From: Trichaptum fuscoviolaceum
Lineage: Eukaryota > Basidiomycota > Agaricomycetes > Hymenochaetales > Trichaptaceae
DNA: 64,000 nt
Direction of reading: 5' to 3'
NCBI GenBank assembly: GCA_910574455.1
Contig: CAJSYZ010000007.1
Location: 4,831,974-4,895,973 of the forward strand
This document shows, in pieces, positions 36,157 to 48,439 of the stretch. How positions within the stretch are numbered: position 1 is the stretch's first letter; every line of letters begins with the position of its first letter. The translations under genes were made by a program, and so were the position numbers. Below the pieces are notes generated by a model. That model had not been told where the DNA came from. It saw nothing but the letters and a program-made list of their open reading frames with translations, and did not search any database.

Positions 36157-37290
36157 ATGTCTCAATACTTCTCGCCACGACAAAGAACGAGGCGCTTCTC
36201 GACAGTCTCAGAGAGGACAGAGGATACATCTGCGACAGCGTCATCTATATACTATGATGCGGAGGAGATTCAAGCTCACGAAGTGGACTTGGAGCAATCG
36301 ATTTACATCTTCCCCAACCCAGGAGTTTCGTCCGGAGTAGGCTCGGGACCATCGAGTCCATTTGCAACATCATCTGAGCTGTCCGTGCCCACAGACATAA
36401 GCTTCCCTTCCAGTACTGAAGGTGGCTCGCGGACGCGAGATGGGCGTGGAAGGAGGACGATTAGCAATGCGAGTGCTGGAACGGGTTCGGGTTGGGAGGT
36501 GTTGTCAGGACGGAGCGCTAGTGAAGATACAGGTCTCCATTCACCGTCAGTGGAAGTCTGGGATATGTCGTACGACGAGGAAGCTCTATCTGGTGCATCG
36601 TCTGACATAGGGACAGCTGAACTGGAAGATGCCATCGAACGCGCGAGTCGTTGGGATGTGCTGCATGCCCGACCTTCACAAAGGCCTGAAAGACGTTACC
36701 CATTAGGACGGCAGCCATTTAGGAACCCTTTCACGTATGCTGAAGGAAGGTTTCAGTTTCGAAGACGCTTTCGACGAGTCTCGTCTGCGTCGCTCGATAC
36801 TTCGTACAAAAGGACGGCAAAGAAAGGGTCTTCACGATCTGCGCACTCATTAGGTCGAGATTCTCTCTCATTACCACGATTTTCCGACTGCACCTCTCGA
36901 CTTCCCCTCCTTTCTGTCCTCTGCTCTTTCTTCTCCCTGGATGATGCTACAGTTCGCCTTCTCACACGACCAGTGGTTACCCCGTCTTCTTCACCCCTTT
37001 TCCCTGGACCTCGACTATATCCTGACGAAGATGAGGAAGACGACAAGGCTTTTCGGACTGCGCGAGGAAGCCTTGCTCGCTTGGGCTCTTCTGAGCTAGA
37101 GAATGTAAAAGAAGGGATCGAAGTTGTTTGCGACCCTTCAATAACGCCAAACAATAAGCTTGCTCTTCCTCTGCCTTCTTTCCCGATCCTTGGACTATGG
37201 AACCTTGTAACAGGTGTCTGCAGTATTCCCATCAAGGCCTGGACACATGTCCGGAGGCCATCGAGACCTATCCCAGCTTCGTCAGGCTGA
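36157..37290 (+). CDS. Hypothetical fungal protein, single exon
   Basis: 377 residues from ATG to TGA with no intron needed. The N-terminal 170 residues are Ser/Glu/Gly-rich and probably disordered. A basic, Arg/Phe-rich stretch follows (RFQFRRRFRRVSS, near residues 200-215), then LPLLSVLCSFFSLDDATVRLL (near 250) and a C-terminal LPSFPILGLWNLVTG, which could be membrane- or partner-binding helices. I do not recognise a domain. Codon use and the length of the open frame support a real gene. No close neighbour suggests a pathway. Confidence 0.65.
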   Translation: MSQYFSPRQRTRRFSTVSERTEDTSATASSIYYDAEEIQAHEVDLEQSIYIFPNPGVSSGVGSGPSSPFATSSELSVPTDISFPSSTEGGSRTRDGRGRRTISNASAGTGSGWEVLSGRSASEDTGLHSPSVEVWDMSYDEEALSGASSDIGTAELEDAIERASRWDVLHARPSQRPERRYPLGRQPFRNPFTYAEGRFQFRRRFRRVSSASLDTSYKRTAKKGSSRSAHSLGRDSLSLPRFSDCTSRLPLLSVLCSFFSLDDATVRLLTRPVVTPSSSPLFPGPRLYPDEDEEDDKAFRTARGSLARLGSSELENVKEGIEVVCDPSITPNNKLALPLPSFPILGLWNLVTGVCSIPIKAWTHVRRPSRPIPASSG

Positions 37291-38132
37291 ATCGGCAACT
37301 CTTCAGAAACAATTCTGCTATGTATCACTCTTGCTCTCGCCGGCATACATTCCTGGACTCTATCGCTAACGAACAATGCTTTCACCATAAACTGTATCTC
37401 CTTTCAATTGTAATATATGTAACTCTGCACCCCGCGCATCACTCAAAAAGCATAGCAGGTCTGCGATTTAGGAATTAATACTTATTTACCCCATGTGGTC
37501 TCCGCAGAGGTGATTAACTTTAGGACATCCTATGCAAGTAAGTACATATCGTTTTCGTGATTCGAGCTTCATTGATCCATATGAGACGAGCATTGCTTCA
37601 AAACTCAGGCACATATATACATGTATATGTATATACTGCTGGGTATCGGTGATCTACTTTTACATATAAACAATTCAAATGACTTACGACGTATGCCTGT
37701 GGTTTAGATAGCACCGGTGGGAACCCCCCGATTTATTCCCCACTCGACATTGATGATCAATACTATACGGGGTCATAACCACGCCGTCCCCAACATTCTA
37801 CGATTGCTCTACTATGCAAACTCCGAATACACATTCTTACTTGTCTAAAGCCAGTGACACGTCAGTACATTGCAGACCATCTGGGCATGCGCTGGCGAAA
37901 GAAGACATGGAAGCCAAAAGTCTATTGATGCCTAGAGCCGAGGTAAAGTCGGCAGGTCTTGGCAGCGAGATACTCTTACTCTGATCGGATTCCCGCGCTG
38001 TCGGTAAAAGTCAGGGGAAGCTGAGGAAGGGCGTCCAATGCTGCAAAGGACATTTGCTTCCATGGCTGAGCTGGCATAGAGTGGCCTCTTCATCCCCATG
38101 GTCTGCCATTGCTTCGACTCGTTCAGCGAACG
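37291..38132. other. Intergenic region
   Basis: No coding region supported. It has AT-rich ATATACATGTATATGTATATA near 37,613-37,635. The part next to 38,133 is the likely promoter of the GH92 gene. Confidence 0.4.
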
Positions 38133-41100
38133 ATGATATTAAGCAAGTCGGAGGACTCGCTCGTCGCTGTGAAAGCACCGCTGCTCGAGCAAAGTCTTAG
38201 GCTTCAGCCGGGCTATGAGACCTACGCTTCAAGACCCTACGTCCGGAACGCCCTCACCGTGCTAGTCACCCTCGGTATCAGCTACGGCTTGTTCTTCATA
38301 GGGTCTGCTATCCAAGCAGATGATGCGGGGACACGCTTCTTACAAAGTGGCCTCAAGACTGCTGTGGTCGGCGATTTGAGCGAGCTCGTGAATGTCTTCG
38401 TCGGTACCACGAATGATGGGCATGTCTTTCCCGGGGCGACGGTACCCCATGGGATGGTCAAAGTCGGACTGGATACTGATTCGAGGGGAGCTGTACGTGC
38501 TTAACTTTGTTGCTTTTGCGCTACTCATGACTGTGTTAGCACGCAGGCTACGATGCCGACCCCAAATACCTTGTAACCGGATTTAGCCAGTTGCACGATG
38601 ATGGGACAGGCGGCGACATCCCTCTATCGAACTTTAAGCTCTTCCCTTTAGCTAACTGCCATAACTTCACTCTGTGTCCAGTCAGACTTAACCAGAGGAA
38701 AGTGGCTCGGAAAATAAAGACTGTTCCATTGGGATCTAGACAAGCGTTGAGTGGCACGGTGACAGCGGCAGATGACTTCGGTCGTCCTGGGTACTTTGCC
38801 ACGAACCTATCCTCTGACATACACGTCGAGCTGACTGCGACGCGACGCACTGCGCTGCACCGATACACGTTTCCGAGCGCACCACCGGTTCCGCAGGCCG
38901 GACTAACGTCCGACTGGAGACCTCGGATTCTTGTGGACATCACGAACGACGGGAAGTTCTCCGGAAATCATGAGTGGGTCAAGGTAAACCCAGAGACAGG
39001 TCGCATCACAGGCGGTGCAAGGTTTGGTTCGAGCTTCGGCCAAGGCTATTACAAGGCGTTCGTTTGTGCGGACTTCAGGTCAGCTGCGAATCCGACTGGT
39101 GTCCTGAAGCCCGTGGAGTACGGGACGTATGCCGGTGTGGTGAATGAAAACACAACCGAGTTTGTACCGAACCGTTATGGAGAGCGAGGGGCTATTTTCA
39201 CTTTTGACGTTCAGTCTGTATTGGCGCGTGTTGGTGTATCATATATCTCAGCTGAACAGGCTTGTGAGAATGCCGAGACGGAGATCCCGGACTTTGATTT
39301 TGGGAGGGTTAAAGACGAGGCGAGGCAGGCTTGGAATGAGCTCTTAGGCCGCTTCGAGATTGCCGTAGGAGAACTTGAACACGAGAGGGATGCTGCTGTT
39401 CTGTTTTATTCTTCGGTATGGCGCCTTTGATCGAGTTGCGAATGTACCACTAACTCTGCGTGAAGTTGTACAGGACACATATCGTTCCTGCAGACTGTGA
39501 GCGTTATTCACTAAACTGATCTATGTGTAGCTCAAGTTAGCTTCATAGATACGGGCGAGAATCCAAAATGGGACTCGGACGAGCCATACTTTGATTCCTT
39601 GTATTGTAATGTGAGAATTTCCGATTCTCTCTGACTGTGCAAACTCTAACCTGCGTTCTGCTAGTGGGACACGTACAGGACACTATACCCACTCATGTCG
39701 CTTCATGACCCCGAGACTTTCGCAAGAGTCGTTCGCTCGTTCATTGACGTCCAGCAACACGAGGGTTGGGTACCGGAATGTCGAGGGGCTACACTGCAAC
39801 AACACATTCAAGGCGGGACAGACGGTGATCCAATCCTCGCAGAATTCTTCATCAAGTGAGTATCCTTCGGTTCCGATTAAGAAGGTTATTTTCTATTCAA
39901 CCGATTGTAGATATCAGCGGCATCTGGAGAAGCTTGACGTCGACCCGGAAGCGTTGTATAGAGCGCTGCTGAGCGACGCGGAAGTAGACTCTCCGAACTG
40001 GGATTTAGCTGGAAGACAAGCAAATATTTGGAAGAAATATGGTGGGTGACTGTGAATGCTGCAATTTTATTCACTCCTTCTCAGACTGCACTCTCAAGGA
40101 TATCTCCCGGTGGATTTGAATAATTACGGGGGCTTGGATACCCGACAAGTCTCGCGCACGTTGGAGGTGGATTAACTTTTCCGATCATTCTCATTACCAC
40201 GCTGACCCACCCGCCATTTCAGTATGCTTTTGATGACTTCACCATCTCGCAAGTTGCGAAAGCGCTGGGAAACCTCGAAGATGCCGAAAAGTATGCCAAC
40301 CGTTCCCTCGGATTTGAGCTCGTGTGGAATAACGATACTGGAATATTCGATCCTGAAACGGACTTGGAGGTGGAAGGCATTAGAGGGTTCATGCAGCCGC
40401 GTTTGGACAATGGCACATTCAAGTATACGGACCCGAGGCATTGCACCGTACACGATCCACTTCATGCGACCTGCTATATGGACGGGTCGAACATGGATGG
40501 ATTTTACGAAGGCGGACCGATTGTGGTACGTACGAATAAGAAGTGAACGCTATAGGCTCACGTTGTCTTGTGTAGTATTCACAGTACGTGCCACACGATA
40601 CTGCACGTCTGATTGAGCTCCAGGGCGGAAAGGATGCGTTCATCAAACGGCTTGACTATATTTTTGACAACGTCAGTAGTTTTCACGCTCCGACGACGGT
40701 TGTCACTGTGTTGACCTGGGATTGGCTCGGGAAATCAGGGGTACTTTGACTCAACCAACGAGCCTTCGCAGCAGATCCCATTCATGTACCACTATGCTGA
40801 TCGACCAGGGCAGAGCACCGAGCGCTCACGGCAGGCGATCGCACGAGACTACAACACGACTATCTATGGGCTGCCGGGAAATGATGGTACGTCTGCCAGG
40901 TCCCCCACCCCCCTGAGAGGAACACAGGCTGACGCCGCCAGTAGATTCGGGAGCTATGGGAAGTTATGTCGCGTTCTACCTCCTCGGCATGTACCCGCTT
41001 CCTGGCACAAGCCAGATGCTCATCTCATCTCCGTACTTCTCGCATATACGCATCCACAATCCCGTCTTCCGAAAAACGACGACCATAAACGCGATCGGGT

Positions 41101-41383
41101 TTGAGGGAAATCCGATGAATGGGACGGGCGGGAAGATCTACGTAAAGGTCAGTGATGTGTCCTGAGTGAATTATTGGTCTTTCGTTTTCATCGAAGCTAA
41201 GGACAATTTGCTCAGAATGTTACTATTGATGGAGAGCCGTGGCATTCTAATTGCTATCTTGAATGGGATGTATTTGAGAAGGGCTCGACTGTGGACCTGG
41301 AGCTCACGGATGATCGTACGATCGCATGCGGTACTGACCAATCTGCGCTTCCGCCGTCCCTGTCGACTGGCGGTTATTCATAG
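38133..41383 (+). CDS. GH92 alpha-1,2-mannosidase family protein
   Basis: Predicted exo-acting alpha-mannosidase (family GH92, calcium-dependent, inverting) trimming mannose from N-glycans or fungal mannans. Twelve exons, starting at ATG 38,133, keep phase to TAG 41,381-41,383 and give about 879 residues. The donor after exon 9 must be GTAGTT near 40,676 (or GTTTTC near 40,679), because the more obvious GTCAGT at 40,672 breaks phase. Residues about 35-57 form one hydrophobic segment (ALTVLVTLGISYGLFFIG), so a type II membrane anchor or uncleaved signal is likely. GH92 signatures seen: NVFVGTTNDGHVFPGATVPHGM, HAGYDADPKYLVTGFSQLHDDG, DEPYFDSLYCNWDTYRTLYP, MDGSNMDGFYEGGP, YHYADRPGQST and GNDDSGAMGSYVAFYLLG. 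Length is usual for fungal members. Appears intact. Confidence 0.92.
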
Positions 41384-42766
41384 TAGACGCATGAAACTTC
41401 AAGGCTTGCTGAAATGTGCCCCTTATGATTTTGTTTCTCTAAGTTCTTGCGCTCTTGTTAAATTTGTAGATATTCGTCCTGTAAAGTTTACTGGATGTAG
41501 GAAACTCGTCTGGGATAAGTTATTACGTCCACTTCTGTGGGCTCTTGTATATCCTTAAATCTTGCATATTTGAATACAGTCATGTCGTCCGTCAAACTCT
41601 CTGAATGTGTTTTGGCTTCTAATTCTTTAACATGATTATCTCTCACTCCGTAAATTTCAAGTTGGCAACTGACACAAGGCAAAGCACTACATCCTTCTAA
41701 GATGTCTAGTGATTCCATTGACATTTGCAATTACAAATCATTATTCGTTAATTTGAGGATCTGGCAAAAATACAGATTTGGCACACCTCAAGTTGAAAAG
41801 CTGCAAGGGCATCAGCATTTTTACTCCGCGCAGAACTTTATGGACTCATGCTGTATGAGTACTGAGATAGCTCTAATTTCTCAATATTATGTGAAGCAGG
41901 GCATATGAAGTTACAAGTCAATCTCTATTAACTCATGGTTGTACATACATAAATCCGAAATCTGGTTAAAATGGGCACTTTCTGAGTATATGCAACATAA
42001 CCTAGCGAGCTGTAGTCTAAAAACTAAGATAAAATATATCAAATGCTACAAGCACACACATTGCATATATCATCTTTCAGAGTTGCCTGGTCAGCAGCTG
42101 TAGAGAAATGAATATAATACGGGTTTTAGAGGGGGTGAAGTTTGGTAACCCAGTGGGAGCGCAACCCGCCATAAATGATTGATATGATCGACGGGCTGAC
42201 AGCGTGCAATCATCAAGTCCGAGTCTAGATCGGACCTCGAGCTTCTTGCTGTAACCAGTTGCCTAGACCTGAGCATGTCTTCACACTGTCATTGCGGCAT
42301 CTGGCATACCTTCGTTAAAACTTCGTTACATTCTGATGCGACATTCTTTAGTAGACGCTGGTGCTTCGTATTCCTGGTGCCTGGTCTTATCTATGGTGAA
42401 ATGAGTGTAGTATGAAGGACAGGTTATGGTCCTAATAATCAGTATTGTGAAGAAACGACAGACGAAATCTGGTTTGTGCGGGATCAATTTTGTGTTTTTG
42501 AACTTGAAAGCAATCGGTACCAAATGTTAATCATCGAGGGGAAAAGGAAGGATTGGCGCGTGGGTGCCTGTCAATTTCGGCGATTTGTTGTCTATTTTAG
42601 GACTCGGAGATTTTGCTTACCTTATCTGGACATGACACTCGGCTTTATTGGAACCGAATTCATAAAAGACACTCTCTTCAGCTTTCTCTCACCCTCACCT
42701 CCATCCTCCCCTTCCTCCTTCGCCATTTGTCGATTGTACATATACCACACTTCACGGAATTTATAC
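41384..42766. other. Intergenic region between GH92 and GH16 genes
   Basis: About 1.4 kb, AT-rich, without a supported gene. Short open frames here are not conserved families. The last 130 bp before 42,894 is the probable GH16 promoter. Confidence 0.45.
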
Positions 42767-42773
42767 TATATAA
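42767..42773 (+). promoter_or_regulatory. Possible TATA box of the GH16 gene
   Basis: TATATAA, 121 bp upstream of the ATG at 42,894. Position is plausible for a fungal TATA element with a short leader. No transcript evidence. Confidence 0.35.
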
Positions 42774-42893
42774 CCTGGTGAGAGCTCCTTCAGACGAAGT
42801 ACTTTCGGTCCCAATTAATCGCATATTGTGCCACACGAATCGTGGCATTAGTCGCAGTCGAGGCGAACGCGTAGCTTGCGACGAACTTGAAAG

Positions 42894-44386
42894 ATGAAAA
42901 CCACAACATTGCTAGCTGCTGGGACATCAGCTCTGGGACTACTACCGAATCTAGTGGCGGCGACCACGTACAACTTTGCGCTGCAATACCAAGGCGATTC
43001 CTTCTTCGATGGCTGGACGTTCTATGACCATTGTAAGTCCATCATAGCGGAGTTAGCGCGAAGTAAGACTAACCTTCTCTACCTTAGTTGATAATCTTAC
43101 GAATGGGGATGCAAAGTATGCTATCTTCCAAGACGAGCTGCAGAAATGTTAACACAATGCGTTTGTCATTCGTGCAGCTTCGTCGGACAGTCAGCGGCAC
43201 AGAAAAGCAACCTGGCATTTGTAAATGATGCTGGCAACGCCATCATGCGAGTCGACAACACCTCAAGCCTGAAGTTTGGGGACAAACGAGATACAATCCA
43301 CATTACAAGCAAAGATCTGTTTACAGTTGGAACTGTGTGGATTGCAGACTTCCTACATGTCCCTTTCGGGGTACGCATGTGACGTCACTTTCTTAATTCA
43401 ATTGAACTAATCAATTGAATTCGATCATAGTGTTCAACATGGCCTGCTTTGTGAGTACCCTTCCGTTTACTAATATCATGTGTGCTTACATTCGAACACT
43501 CTCAGCTGGAGCGTTGCGCCAAATTGGCCAGCTGGCGGTGAAATCGATACCTTCGAGGGAATTAACGATGTTAAGAACAATCGGATGACATTGCATACGG
43601 AACCAGTAAGCAAACTCCTTCTGGGTTATTCTATAGGTCATTAATAGCAGTAAAGGGCTGTGTGATCGAAAACGCAACAATGACTAGCACAATTATCAAC
43701 TCGACGGACTGCAACTTTGAGCTAAATGGAAATGAGGGATGCGTCATCACGGACCCAGCGCCTTCTTCGTATGGACAAGCATTCGCTGATGCTGGTGGAG
43801 GAATATATGTGACGGAATTCTCTACGGATGGAATATCGTAAGTCAAAGCAATTGCTTAAGGTTGAAGGATAGTGCTGATAAGAGCAAATCTAGGGTCTGG
43901 TTCTTTAACCGGTCGTCAATCCCGAGCGCTCTGCAAGGAAATGCTAGTAGCTTTGACACGAAATCACTGGGCACACCTGTATCCAATTGGCCATCGACAG
44001 GGTGTGACGTTAACACGTTCTTCAGGCCTCAGCAGCTAGTGTTCGACATTACAATGTGTGGTGATCTGTACGTTAAACATCTTATATTTAAACCCTTGCT
44101 TTGCTCATCATCGCACTCGCTTAGTGCTGGTTTATCATCCGTATTCGCCGAGACTTGTCCAGGAGACTGCTACGTTGACTGGGTACTCGGCTCGCCTTCG
44201 AATTTCGACAATGCTTACTTCGAGGTGCAGTCTGTCAAAATATATGAGAGTGGGGCAAACGACATTATCCTAGCAAGCTCATCTCTACGCCAACAGTCTG
44301 CTCCTTGGACAGCACTCACAATGGCTTTCGGATCAACGGTCCTCGTAGCCGCCGTCCTTCAGATCAGTTTTTCCGCTTTGTGGTAG
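42894..44386 (+). CDS. GH16 endo-1,3(4)-beta-glucanase, secreted and probably GPI-anchored
   Basis: Hydrolyses beta-1,3/1,4-glucans; in fungi these enzymes act in wall remodelling or glucan use. Eight exons (42894-43032, 43088-43115, 43178-43370, 43431-43450, 43506-43605, 43656-43837, 43894-44067, 44125-44386) keep phase and give 365 residues. A signal peptide covers about residues 1-22 (ends LVAAT). Family features: YQGDSFFDGWTFYDHFDN at the start of the domain, STWPAFWSVAP, and the catalytic signature GEIDTFEGIN with nucleophile E139, D141 and acid/base E144. CPGDCYVDW and a C-terminal hydrophobic tail (MAFGSTVLVAAVLQISF) after a Ser-rich stretch suggest a GPI signal. All catalytic residues are present. 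Confidence 0.93.
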
Positions 44387-46050
44387 ATAAATCACGGACC
44401 GTGTTTCTCTCTTTCGACTAGTGGTGTATGCTTTGTGCACTTACCTACCTTTTGGTTAGACTCACATTTGCTAGGGTTGATGGGACTCGTTATTGCAGTC
44501 AGGACCATCGAGGAGTTGTTATCGATACCATAGACTTTTTCTTATCCACAAGGACATGTATAATTCCCTCCTAGATGTATTCTTTTCTCGTAAGTTGTAT
44601 CAAGCGTTCCTAATGGACCCCTCATACTATTCATATATCTTCCATGCCGCTGGTGCATTTGTGAGTGGCGGAAGCAAATCTTTATTCACTACGTAATTGA
44701 TAGGTACACCCAAGGAGCTGGCTTCAACTTCAACTCGAAGCCCACCCTGTTTCGGAAACTCCGGCTCAGCAACGAGTACCTGCGTGTGCCTGGTCTACAG
44801 TATTTTACCTCTTTCCTTTCTTCCGTCATCTTTACCTGCACAATGGATTACTTTCCGTAGGCTTTCTGTATTTTTACAGACTTGGATTAGATGCAACCCT
44901 TTCTGGTACCACAAGCGTGCTTAGTAATGACCTTTTCCTATGGACCCAAAGAGCCCGACACATATAAAGACTGCCTTTGTTGCCTTTTTGAACATCTAAA
45001 AATTTGTACTCTATTTTGCCAGCCTACGGAAAGTCATCCAATCTGCAGTTTGTCTGTACCTTCTTAATAGAGCACTGCCGGATCGTTTCAGACGCTCAAT
45101 ACCAGCAACGGATATAAGGTACTATGACCGGTTTATCCTCCCAAGGACAAATATCTGAATTGTGAGGCTAATTACCATCTACTCTATTCCCACAATTCAT
45201 TGATGATGTATGCAGACACGAGCCGCTACTACTAACTCAAGGTTCGCTCCATAGAGTTTCAGTGTCAAGCCTGTTTCCTTCGGATGGCTTGTGGCACCCG
45301 CAACTCATTACCTGGCTTCCCGACCCCTGTCTGCGACCGTGCGATAAATGTAGAGGATCAACCCAGCCCAGTGCTTAGTATATCAATAAAGCGCAGTGCA
45401 TGTCTAGGCTAACGCATATATTTCCATACCGGTGCGTGCATTGATCATGGACTAACCTCGCAAGCAACGTCCCTAGTTGCGATGGTCTCGGCAGTCGCGG
45501 GCTAAACTACCTTTGTGCATGTACACGTGCTGCCAGTGTGCATGACATTCGACCGGAGATAGGGATGATGCTCGAGCAAGATTTGGAACGCTGGATACAT
45601 AAGAGGTGCGCTGATCTCAATTGCTGCTCACCCTTGACGCCCCGGAGGACCGGTTGCGATGAGCGAATACGAGGGGCGCCCTTTTCTACTTAAACACGAC
45701 GTAGGTGCTGTGCCGGGAGCTGACTCGCATTCTTCAGCATCACCTCTTTAATACAAGAACCCAGCCTCTGCGTCTGATACACACAGATGTTTGGCGGAGA
45801 GATATTGGTCTCGAAGTTACAAGGAGCCGCACAGGCATGCATGCGCTCAATACGATCGCATAGGTCGAACGACTCGCTAAATACTGTGAAATCCACATCT
45901 AGGTCGGGTAAAAACTCCAGTCCGAATTCAATTTCGATTCCAACTAAGACAGCAGATGCGATGCTGGAGGCATCCGACAAGTCGACAGGAGATCATCCCA
46001 CTACGCTTTACTCTAAAACACTAACAGAATCACAAACGGATTCAACGTCA
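44387..46050. other. Gene-free stretch between GH16 and SDR genes
   Basis: No convincing gene. It holds one foldback element (44,837-45,048). 45,787-46,050 is open in frame with the SDR and could add 88 residues starting MFGGEILVSK, but it is not typical of SDR N-termini and is taken as 5'UTR. Confidence 0.4.
44837..45048. repeat. Small foldback element
   Basis: About 26-28 bp at each end are inverted repeats (left contains ACTTTCCGTAGGCT, right AGCCTACGGAAAGT) around a loop of about 155 bp. No target-site duplication is evident. MITE relic or a stem-loop. Confidence 0.5.
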
Positions 46051-47079
46051 ATGAGCGTCCTCGACCGTTCTAAATTATTCAGTGTGAAGGACTTAGTGGT
46101 GGTGGTGACGGGAGGAGGCACAGGTACGTAATCACTTTCGAGGAGTAGCTTCAGTAATGAAACCTGTCATTCCTGCATTTCTAGGTATAGGTCTGATGAT
46201 CGCCAAAGCACTCGAAAACAATGGTGCGATCGTGTATATTGTGGGAAGAAGAGAGGAAATCCTTCGCAAAGCCGCTTCCGATAACAATGTAAGATACCGA
46301 TCCCTGTCATTCCATACCTCACTCTAATTTACTGCAGCAATTCGGCAACATAATCCCCTTGCCTGGCGATGTTACTGATGAGAAATCCCGGAAACAGGTG
46401 GTCGATGCTGTGAAGAAGAGGTCCGGATACATCAATGTACTGATTAATAACGCCGGAGTCTCTCTCGATATCTTCAAGCGTTATTCTGCGGGAGACGACA
46501 TCCAAACATTTCAGCAGAAACTCATGTCAAGCTCATCACCTGAGGAGTTCACGCGGACGTTCGACACTAACGTCTCTGCTGTCTATTTTACGACCGTGGC
46601 CTTCCTGGAGCTCCTGCATCTCGGAAACGAAAGGCGAAGACCGGGTTCGCCTACAAGCCAGGTCATAACGATGTCGAGTGGTGCTGGATTCAGACGAGAC
46701 GACAAGGTGTTTAGTCTCTCGTACGGACTAAGCAAGGCTGCGGTCACGCAGCTTGGCAAACAGTTCGCCAATATTTTCGCACCATTCAAAATTCGAAGTA
46801 ATATTGTCGCTCCAGGAATCTACCCGTCAGGTACTCCTTCTTTTCAGCATTCTTGAGCTCGATATACTGCATACTGAGAATGAAATGGTAGAGATGACGG
46901 ACCCAATAATAGACATGGATCATATTGGGCCGGAAGCAGTTCCTCTAGAAAGGCCAGGAAACATCGATGACATGGGTGGCTTGATCCTGTACCTGGTTTC
47001 TCGTGCAGGGTCGTATGCGAATGGCGGTGTATTTTTGTCGGACGGTGGGAGGCTTGGGCTCTTCCCTTCCTCATACTAG
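46051..47079 (+). CDS. Short-chain dehydrogenase/reductase (SDR), classical type
   Basis: NAD(P)-dependent oxidoreductase of the Rossmann-fold SDR family; substrate unknown. Four exons (46051-46123, 46185-46288, 46338-46830, 46892-47079) keep phase and give 285 residues. Visible: cofactor motif TGGGTGIG (residues 20-27), GDVTDE (D near 70), NNAG (near 96-99), active-site Ser in MSSGAGF, and YGLSK with Y188 and K192. The C-terminal ERPGNIDDMGGLILYLVS and NGGVFLSDGG are usual for the family. Start chosen at 46,051 because it gives a normal distance to the glycine motif; an in-frame ATG at 45,787 exists. Intact. Confidence 0.9.
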
Positions 47080-48274
47080 TGTGGCAGATCCTCCCTCTTC
47101 TGAGTCACTGTAATCCGTTCTGACATTCTCGGGCCTACGCCTCTCTTTATAACCTATAATACGGCCGCCGGAAAATCCGTCCCCGTCGATCTTGAGGATA
47201 TGTACTAGTAGATTGTTCTAGCTTAGAAGTTCGATTAATATATGTATGCTCACCGCCGCGTCGTTCAAGAGATAGCTATTCGCTTCACTGTGTAGCTTGT
47301 AAAACCTCTCTTACCTTTCCTTTATGTAACTGAAGTATGTATGTACTAGTATATTAGGCAAAGTCAAAGTGCAAGTAAGAGTTGTTTCATTTCAGTAATG
47401 ACTGTCCTTGTAGCTTGATGTAGTCGGGGTCATTGCGTTTCAAACGTGTCCATGCGTATGAGACAGAGCAAATCTGCACTCACAGAGCCCAATGATATAA
47501 AGGGTACTTCTGAGAACTTAAAAGCATAAATCACGAAGAGAGAGAGAGGTGGTGGATGCGTGTATACTAAACTTGAAGATAGTATGAGCTATGTAAGTAC
47601 ATATATCGTGTCCAAATCGGGTATACAAATCATAGGTACTGTATCGCTCCAGACAACTTGAACTACATCAGGGAAACTACTTTCTGCTGAAAGTGACTTA
47701 AGTGTTACTTAAACGTCCTGAGAGACTGAAGTCTTAAATAAGGCAAGCTTCACTTATTCATGCATGTCCTCCCATTATTCAGGACAAGTTGGCTGAAATA
47801 AGTGCGGGCTGGCTTAAATAAGGAAAGATGGCTGAATCAGTGCTCTAAGTGTTTCAGGCATTCAGCACCCCAGTGCTCCAGTGTATCATCCTTTAATTAC
47901 AGCAGTACATAAGTGTTGTAAGATGAATTGCAGTGCTCAAGAGTCTAAGTGCATAAGAACGATCCAAGTATTTCATTGCATCAGAAATATATAAGACAAC
48001 ATTATGTAGCTATCAGTGCCTCAGTGTTCAAGTACATCAGTCATTTACGCAAGACTAAGCATAGCAGTCGCAATCATGGGATCCGCCACGACATTATCCC
48101 GAACCTCTGCCGTGACGGGCAGTGGCAGGCCACATTTCGCTGCCGTGCCTTCAATTCTGCATGTTCTTTGGCGTACCAGTAGAAACGAAGGCTGCTCTGC
48201 AAGTCGATGCTAATATAATATTGAGCGCACGGACAGAAACGAAAAGAAGAGGCTCACCAGTGATCGATTTGCCC
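47080..48274. other. Intergenic, word-repetitive region
   Basis: No gene supported. 47,640-48,040 is built from recurring short words (AGTGCT, TAAGTG, CTTAAATAAGG, CAGTGCTC) in both orientations, like diverged microsatellite or decayed foldback DNA. 48,110-48,140 has GGGCAGTGGCAGGCC, a member of the dispersed motif. Confidence 0.4.
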
Positions 48275-48357
48275 TTAGAAGTCTACGCAGTCCGTAGCCG
48301 AATCCCATTTTGAAGCGTCGTCCTCCTCATGATCACCATCTCCACCTAAATCCTCGT

Positions 48358-48370
<13 letters not shown>

Positions 48371-48392
<22 letters not shown>

Positions 48393-48439
48393 CCCTCGCC
48401 CTCGCCCTCGCCCTCGCCCTCGCCCTCGCCCTCGCCCTC
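48371..48439 (-). repeat. Hexanucleotide microsatellite (GAGGGC)n encoding Gly-Glu repeats
   Basis: About eleven units of CCCTCG on the plus strand, preceded by a run of CCTCGT triplet pairs. On the minus strand it reads as alternating Gly-Glu followed by Asp-Glu in the C-terminal tail of the broken gene. Confidence 0.9.

Noticed and set aside
45787..46050. N-terminal extension of the SDR by 88 residues
   Set aside because: In frame, but Ser/Thr-rich and unlike SDR N-termini; the ATG at 46,051 gives a normal protein.
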